Below, in pieces: positions 59,339 through 64,000 of a stretch of 64,000 nucleotides of DNA. Within the stretch, counting starts at the first letter, position 1, and every line of letters begins with the position of its first letter. The notes beneath the pieces were generated by a model. The model did not search any database and was not told where the DNA came from. It saw nothing but the letters and a program-made list of their open reading frames with translations. Source of the stretch: Streptomyces aquilus (GTDB taxonomy: Bacteria > Actinomycetota > Actinomycetes > Streptomycetales > Streptomycetaceae); the NCBI RefSeq assembly GCF_003955715.1, contig NZ_CP034463.1:1426001-1490000 (forward strand). Reading direction: 5' to 3'. Position numbers and translations under genes: made by a program.

Positions 59339-60309
59339 TGGGCGGCCTCCCGCTCCGCGCGCCACCACTCGACCAGGTCCTTCAGGCCCGTGCGCAGGTC
59401 GATCTGTGCCGTGAACCCGAGCCGTTCGGCCGCCCGCGAGGTGTCCGCGAGGCGGCGGCTCACGCCGTTCACCGCCCGGGCGGGACCGTGCACCGGCTCC
59501 AGCCCTTCGGCACCCATCGCCTCCAGGAGGCCGTCGGCGAGCTCGCGCAGCGACGTCTCCGTGCCGCTCGCCACGTTGAACACCTCGTCGGTGATGTCCG
59601 ACTCGGCGGCCAGCACATTGGCCCTCGCGATGTCACGGACGTCGACGAAGTCCATGGTCTGCGTGCCGTCGCCGAGGATCAGCGGCGGCTCGCCCGCCTC
59701 GATGCGCTCCATCCAGCGGATGAGGACCTCGGTGTACAGGCCGTGGATGTCCATGCGGGGGCCGTAGACGTTGAAGTAGCGCAGCGCCACGTAGTCCAGG
59801 TCGTACATGGCGTGAAAGCTGCGCAGCATGCCCTCGTTGAAGGCCTTCGCGGCGCCGTAGAAGGTGTCGTTGTTGTACGGGTGGTGGCGCTCGGTCGTCG
59901 GGAAGTCCTCGGCCATGCCGTAGACGGACGCCGAGGACGAGGCGATCACCTTGGACACGCCCGCCGCGGCCGCCGCCTCCAGGACGTTGAACGTCCCGTC
60001 GACCAGCACCTCGTTGGCGAGCCGCGGCTCCTCCGCGCACTGGGTGATACGGATCGCGGCGAGGTGGAACACCAGGTCGGCGCCCTCGGTCACCTTCTTC
60101 ACGGTGTCGATGTCGCGGACGTCGCCCTCGACGACCTCCACCACCCCGCTCGGCAGGGCCTGCGCGAGGTTGGCGCGCCGTCCGCGCACGAAGTTGTCGA
60201 GTACGACGATCTCGCGGGCGCCGCCTTCGGCGAGGAGGTCGACGAGGTTGGAGCCGATGGTGCCGGCTCCCCCGGTGACCAGGATCTTCTTGCCACGAAC
60301 ACTGCTCAA
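59335..60309 (-). CDS. SDR-family nucleotide-sugar epimerase/dehydratase
   Basis: About 324 residues of an extended SDR. ILVTGGAGTIGSNLVDLL binds NAD, VFHLAAIRITQCAEEP lies over the cofactor, and the YxxxK pair is in FYGAAKAFNEGML with a serine upstream in SSSASVYG. It is closest in pattern to UDP-glucose/GlcNAc 4-epimerases rather than 4,6-dehydratases. The TTG at 60309 follows GAGAGG and is preferred; GTG 60336 is in frame but lacks a ribosome-binding site. If it were a dehydratase it would supply the 4-keto substrate of the PglE-like enzyme. Confidence 0.87.
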   Translation of the reverse strand: MSSVRGKKILVTGGAGTIGSNLVDLLAEGGAREIVVLDNFVRGRRANLAQALPSGVVEVVEGDVRDIDTVKKVTEGADLVFHLAAIRITQCAEEPRLANEVLVDGTFNVLEAAAAAGVSKVIASSSASVYGMAEDFPTTERHHPYNNDTFYGAAKAFNEGMLRSFHAMYDLDYVALRYFNVYGPRMDIHGLYTEVLIRWMERIEAGEPPLILGDGTQTMDFVDVRDIARANVLAAESDITDEVFNVASGTETSLRELADGLLEAMGAEGLEPVHGPARAVNGVSRRLADTSRAAERLGFTAQIDLRTGLKDLVEWWRAEREAAQ

Positions 60310-60341
60310 CTGCTGTGCCCTCTCAGGTGTGTTCACTTCGT

Positions 60342-61391
60342 TCAGCGCCCGGCGCGCAGGCCGACGACCGCGCCCTTGAACTCGAGGCTGCGGGAGGCGG
60401 CTTCGAGGATGTCCAGCACGCGCAGACCCGCGCGGCCGTCGGTCAGCGGCGCCCGGCGCTCGCGGATGGCGTCGCCGAACTCGTCGACCATGCCGCGCAG
60501 CGCCTCCTTCTCCCCGAGGGCGGGCGCGACCATGTCGCCGGAGCGGTAGGAGACGAGCATGTCCCGGCGTTCGTCCGCGCCGATCTCCTGCGGCGAGGCC
60601 AGGTCCACGCCCCGGTCGTAGACCGCCACCCGCTGAAGGGGGTTGAGGTCGTCCCAGACGAGGGTGCGCTTGGCGCCGCCGACCATGGTGGTGCGGACCT
60701 TGGTCGGGGAGAGCCAGTTGACGTGCACGTGGGCGATGGCCCCAGTGTTGAGCGTGAGCGTCAGATAGGCGACGCAGGCCTGTCCGGCGCCGATCGGGTC
60801 GGCCCCGTGGGCGGCGACGGCGACCGGTTCGACGCCCGCGGGGAGGATGAAGTCCAGGATCGACAGGTCGTGCGGGGCCAGGTCCCACATGACGTCGATG
60901 TCCTTCTGGACCAGCCCGAGGTTGATGCGCACGGAATCGACGAAGTGGATCTCGCCGAGTTCCCCGGAGTGGACCATGTCCCTGATCCGGCCCACGGCGG
61001 GCGTGTAGCAGTAGGTGTGGTCGCACATCAGGGTGAGGCCGCGGTCCTCCGCCTCGGTCACCAGGCGCATGCCGTCGGCGTAGGTCGCCGCGAGCGGCTT
61101 CTCGACGAGGACGTGCTTTCCGGCGCGCAGGGCGGCCAGGGCGATGTCGAGGTGGGTGCCGGCGGGCGTGGCCACGGCGACGGCGGCCACCTCGGGGTCG
61201 GCGAGGACGGCCGCGTAGTCGGCGGTGGCCTGGACGGTGGAGTAGCCGCCGAGGACCCGCTGGGCGCGGTCCACGTCGAGGTCGCACAGCCAACGCAGCC
61301 GGAACCGCTCGCTGGCCTGGAAGTTGCGGACGAGGTTGGGACCCCAGTAACCGGCCCCGACGACCGCGACCCCCATCGGCTCCTGCGTCAC
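60342..61391 (-). CDS. Gfo/Idh/MocA-family sugar oxidase (WbpB/WlbA-like)
   Basis: A 349-residue oxidoreductase. VAVVGAGYWGPNLVRNFQ binds NAD, VATPAGTHLDIALAALRAGKHVLVEKPLA holds the conserved EKP lysine, and CDHTYCYTPAVGRIRDMV plus DLAPHDLSILDF follow. It resembles WlbA/WbpB, which oxidise C3 of UDP-GlcNAcA to give the keto substrate of WbpE. The GTG at 61391 is preceded by AAGAGGAG. An ATG at 61433 overlapping the sugar-transferase stop is in frame and could extend it by 14 residues. Confidence 0.9.
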   Translation of the reverse strand: MTQEPMGVAVVGAGYWGPNLVRNFQASERFRLRWLCDLDVDRAQRVLGGYSTVQATADYAAVLADPEVAAVAVATPAGTHLDIALAALRAGKHVLVEKPLAATYADGMRLVTEAEDRGLTLMCDHTYCYTPAVGRIRDMVHSGELGEIHFVDSVRINLGLVQKDIDVMWDLAPHDLSILDFILPAGVEPVAVAAHGADPIGAGQACVAYLTLTLNTGAIAHVHVNWLSPTKVRTTMVGGAKRTLVWDDLNPLQRVAVYDRGVDLASPQEIGADERRDMLVSYRSGDMVAPALGEKEALRGMVDEFGDAIRERRAPLTDGRAGLRVLDILEAASRSLEFKGAVVGLRAGR

Positions 61392-61432
61392 AGCGCTCCT
61401 CTTTCCTCGGTTCTTCGGTAGGTCCCGGCTCA

Positions 61433-62872
61433 TCAGTAGGCCCCCGTTCCGCGCACCACCACGGACCCGGTGCGCAGGAGGATGGTCAGGTCGAGGCCCA
61501 TCGACCAGTTGTCCACGTATCCGAGATCGAGCCGTACGGCCTCGTCCCAGGGCAGGTCGGAGCGGCCGCTGACCTGCCACAGCCCGGTGAGTCCCGGCTT
61601 GACGAGCAGGCGTCGTTTGATGTCCGCGGTGTACTCCTCGACCTCCGCCGGCAGCGGGGGGCGGGGGCCGACGAGCGACATCTGACCCCGCACCACGTTG
61701 AGCAGCTGGGGCAGTTCGTCGAGCGAGCTGCGGCGCAGGAACGAACCGACGCGGGTGACGCGCGGGTCCTCCTTCACCTTGAACAGCAGACCGTCGCTGT
61801 TCTCGTTGAGGTGCTCCAGCTCCGCCTTGAGGGCCTCCGAATCGGGCCGCATCGTCCGGAACTTGAGCATGGTGAAGTGGTCGCCGTACCGGCCCACCCG
61901 CTGCTGGCGGAAGAGTGCGGGGCCGGAGCTGTCCAGCCGTACGACCAGCGCGACGACCAGCATGGGCAGTGCCAGGAGAAGCAGCAGGACAGCGGCGAGG
62001 GAACGATCCAGCAGTTCCTTGGGCAGCCGGGAGAACCGGGAGAGGTTCGGCGCCTGGATCCGCACCAGCGGCACGCCGTTGGTGGGCCGGACCGCGAGCC
62101 GGGCGGCGGACACGTCGGCCAGCGTCGGGGCCAGCAGGAAGTCGACGCCCTGCGCGGCCGCCGTCCAGGACATCCGCCGCAGGACGAAGGCGTCGAGCTC
62201 GGGCGCCGGGAGCACCACCATGGCGTTGACGCCCATGGCCCGCACGACGTCGTTCATGTCGTCGATGCCGCCGAGGACGGGAATCCCCAACTTGCGGATG
62301 TCCGTGGCGTTCTCGGGGTCGGTCAGGCACACTCCGGCCAGTTGCAGCTCCTGTGCGCCGCCGCGACGCAGTACGCCGACCAGCTCCAGGATGCCGCGCG
62401 AGGGTCCGACCAGCAGGGTCGTGCTGCGGTCCCGGCCGCGGGCCCAGCGCCTGAGCAGTCTGCGGCGCAGCAGGTGCCGGACCGGCAGGGCGATCAGGAC
62501 AGCCGGTATCGCGGCCATGGTCATGTCATGGAGAAGGGCCGCATCGTGCGTGAACAGCCAGTACGCGGCCGCGGCCAGCGCCGGCAGTGCGACCGCGCCG
62601 CGCAGCACCCTGCGGTACTCCTCGGTGCCCTGGCCCAGGGCACCGCGGTCGTAGGTGCGATGGGCGAGCATCGTCAGGATCCAGGTCGGAGGCAGCACGA
62701 GGGCCACCGCCCAGCGGCCGTAGGCTCCGTGGATCACCAACGCCGCGGCAACGGCCGCGAGGCCGTCCGCGACCAGCAGAACGGTCCGGTACTTACGGTC
62801 CCAGGGTCTTCGTCGAGCTACCGGACGTCTAAGTTCCGCATCCAAGTGCTCATGCGTGACCTCAATGGTCAT
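61433..62872 (-). CDS. Initiating polyprenyl-phosphate sugar phosphotransferase (WbaP/WcaJ-type)
   Basis: A 479-residue protein with four N-terminal membrane helices (about 30-150), a CoA-binding-3-like cytoplasmic domain (LLVGPSRGILELVGVL) and a fifth helix near residues 290-315. The C-terminal catalytic domain has FTMLKFRTMRPDSEALKAEL, SLDELPQLLNVVRGQMSLVGPRP and KPGLTGLWQVSGRSDLPWDE. It transfers a sugar-1-phosphate to undecaprenyl phosphate and so starts each repeat unit. It is the first gene of the leftward right-arm operon. Confidence 0.95.
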   Translation of the reverse strand: MTIEVTHEHLDAELRRPVARRRPWDRKYRTVLLVADGLAAVAAALVIHGAYGRWAVALVLPPTWILTMLAHRTYDRGALGQGTEEYRRVLRGAVALPALAAAAYWLFTHDAALLHDMTMAAIPAVLIALPVRHLLRRRLLRRWARGRDRSTTLLVGPSRGILELVGVLRRGGAQELQLAGVCLTDPENATDIRKLGIPVLGGIDDMNDVVRAMGVNAMVVLPAPELDAFVLRRMSWTAAAQGVDFLLAPTLADVSAARLAVRPTNGVPLVRIQAPNLSRFSRLPKELLDRSLAAVLLLLLALPMLVVALVVRLDSSGPALFRQQRVGRYGDHFTMLKFRTMRPDSEALKAELEHLNENSDGLLFKVKEDPRVTRVGSFLRRSSLDELPQLLNVVRGQMSLVGPRPPLPAEVEEYTADIKRRLLVKPGLTGLWQVSGRSDLPWDEAVRLDLGYVDNWSMGLDLTILLRTGSVVVRGTGAY

Positions 62873-63237
62873 GGCCCCCCACCACAGGCGCAGCTACCCC
62901 TGGCCGCAAGAGATCAGGACATACCGTCGCACGTCCGCGGCAGGGCTGGATCAGTGCCGTCGTGTCTCCTCCACACAGCGGCACCGGAATCAAGAAAGCA
63001 GAGCCGAGAAGCAATCAAGAAGGACTGCGACGGTTCCCCAACCGCCTCATGCCCTTTGCAAGTTGGTCAATGAGAGTTTCCCATCCGGTTACCGAGGCCG
63101 CGCCTTGGCATGCCTTCAGAGGCAAATCCCCTCCCTCACCAGCCTGGCGGCTCTCAATCTAGAGCATTGACCACAGCCACGGGAACAGTTGGACGAAACA
63201 CACATCGCATTCGCGACACCGGCGTCATACTGCCCAG
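62873..63237. other. Divergent intergenic region of the right arm (365 bases)
   Basis: This gap lies between the leftward sugar transferase gene and the rightward glycosyltransferase gene and must hold both promoters. It is less GC-rich than the genes (for example CAATCAAGAAGGACTGCGAC and CTCTCAATCTAGAGCATTGACC). A TTGACC occurs at 63168-63173, but no convincing -10 partner follows. No gene, RNA or long dyad is seen. Confidence 0.6.
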
Positions 63238-64000
63238 GTGACGAGCATCGTGATCCCGGCTCACAACGAGGAGCGCGTCATCGGCCGGCTCCTCGATTCG
63301 CTGCTGGACGACCCCGCGGAGGACCGCCCGGACATCGTCGTCGTGTGCAACGGCTGCACCGACGACACGGCCCGGATCGCATCCGAACGCGGCCCGCGCG
63401 TAACCGTGGTGGAGATCCCGGTCCCCTCCAAGCACGCGGCGCTGCGCGCGGGCGACGAGCACGCGCTCGGCTTCCCCCGGATCTACGTGGACGCCGACGT
63501 CGTCCTCACGGGCGCGGACGTACGAGCGCTCGCCGAGCCCCTGGCCGACGGCGCCTCGGGTGTTCTCGCCACCGCCCCCGAACGTCACCTCCCGCTGGCC
63601 GGCTGCGCCTGGCGGGTGCGCGCCTACTACCGGGTGTGGCAACGCCTCCCGGCGGTGCGCGAGGGCCTGTTCGGGCGGGGTGTCATCGCGGTCTCCAAGG
63701 AGGGGCACGCCCGGATCGCCGCCCTGCCCCCGCTGATGGCGGACGACCTGGCGGCGTCCCTGGCGTTCACCGCCGAGGAGCGGCGCGTGGTCGCCGGGGC
63801 GCGGGTCGTGGTCCATCCGCCGCGCACCTGGCGGGACTTGATCAAACGGCGGATCCGGGCCATGGTCTCCACGGCACAGGTCGAGGAGCATCGCGGGCCG
63901 GAGGAGGCCTCGGCCCGCACCAGCACGGCGGACCTCAAGGCCATGCTCCGCGCGGAGCCGACCCTGATCACGAGTGTCGTCGTCTTCGCCGCGGCGGCGG
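63238..64000 (+). CDS. GT2-family glycosyltransferase, partial (3' end outside window)
   Basis: At least 254 residues from a GTG at 63238, open at the right edge. SIVIPAHNEERVIGRLLDSLL, VVVCNGCTDDTARIA, the DxD-type YVDADVVLTG and MADDLAASLAFT are GT2/mycofactocin- or chitin-synthase-like transferase features. A hydrophobic segment begins at the edge (LITSVVVFAAAA), suggesting a C-terminal membrane helix. It is divergent from the priming transferase and probably belongs to the same polysaccharide locus. Confidence 0.87.
   Translation, partial: MTSIVIPAHNEERVIGRLLDSLLDDPAEDRPDIVVVCNGCTDDTARIASERGPRVTVVEIPVPSKHAALRAGDEHALGFPRIYVDADVVLTGADVRALAEPLADGASGVLATAPERHLPLAGCAWRVRAYYRVWQRLPAVREGLFGRGVIAVSKEGHARIAALPPLMADDLAASLAFTAEERRVVAGARVVVHPPRTWRDLIKRRIRAMVSTAQVEEHRGPEEASARTSTADLKAMLRAEPTLITSVVVFAAAA

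Overview
The window is a chromosomal segment of an actinomycete, almost certainly Streptomyces: GC is very high with third codon positions nearly all G or C, GTG starts are frequent, Tat signals are common, sugar ABC transporters lack their own ATPase, and SAV_2336-type and DUF4082 proteins are present. I recognise about 53 protein genes. I see no tRNA, rRNA, CRISPR array or insertion sequence.

Left part (1-15.4 kb). A fluoride-channel pair (crcB and a DUF190 gene) is followed by an ArsR regulator with an SMP-30-like protein. Next comes a complete beta-1,4-galactan utilisation locus: secreted GH53 galactanase and GH42 beta-galactosidase on the minus strand, divergent from a lipoprotein sugar-binding protein, two permeases and a LacI regulator. 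A consensus-like promoter with an overlapping LacI-type operator lies between the two arms. Small regulators (MarR, AraC), a VOC protein, an SseB-like protein, an acyl-CoA-dehydrogenase-like flavoprotein and an unknown protein follow.

Middle part (15.3-28.4 kb). A minus-strand group holds a two-subunit molybdenum hydroxylase, an NCS1 permease, an isochorismatase-like hydrolase and a peptidase E-like protein, suggesting uptake and oxidation of an N-heterocycle. The large Mo subunit carries an unusual tandem 11-residue repeat. Then gnd and a long-form gap stand back to back, followed by a Tat-exported alpha/alpha protein behind a perfect LacI-type operator, a TetR regulator and a secreted dipeptidase-like protein with a discoidin domain.

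Conflict-system island (28.6-35.4 kb). Three tightly coupled genes encode a DUF4062/VMAP-like adaptor, a MoxR AAA+ ATPase, and a 1340-residue protein that joins a SAV_2336 (vWA-like) region, a TIR domain, an NB-ARC STAND ATPase and TPR repeats. This matches the vWA-MoxR-VMAP type of predicted NTP-dependent immunity or cell-death system, with sensor, switch and TIR effector fused in one chain. It is the most notable locus in the window.

Exopolysaccharide cluster (36.5 kb to the right edge). A Wzx/Wzy-type capsule or exopolysaccharide locus contains a priming sugar transferase, a WecG-type transferase, several GT2 glycosyltransferases, a flippase, three Wzz-like copolymerases (one fused to a Wzy/ligase-like polymerase), two methyltransferases and secreted proteins. 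It also holds a full set of enzymes expected for UDP-ManNAc3NAcA (dehydrogenase, Gfo/Idh oxidase, aminotransferase, N-acetyltransferase and 2-epimerase), split between its two ends, plus a second aminotransferase with a PglD-like acetyltransferase and an SDR epimerase. Genes on the left arm read rightward and those on the right arm mostly leftward.
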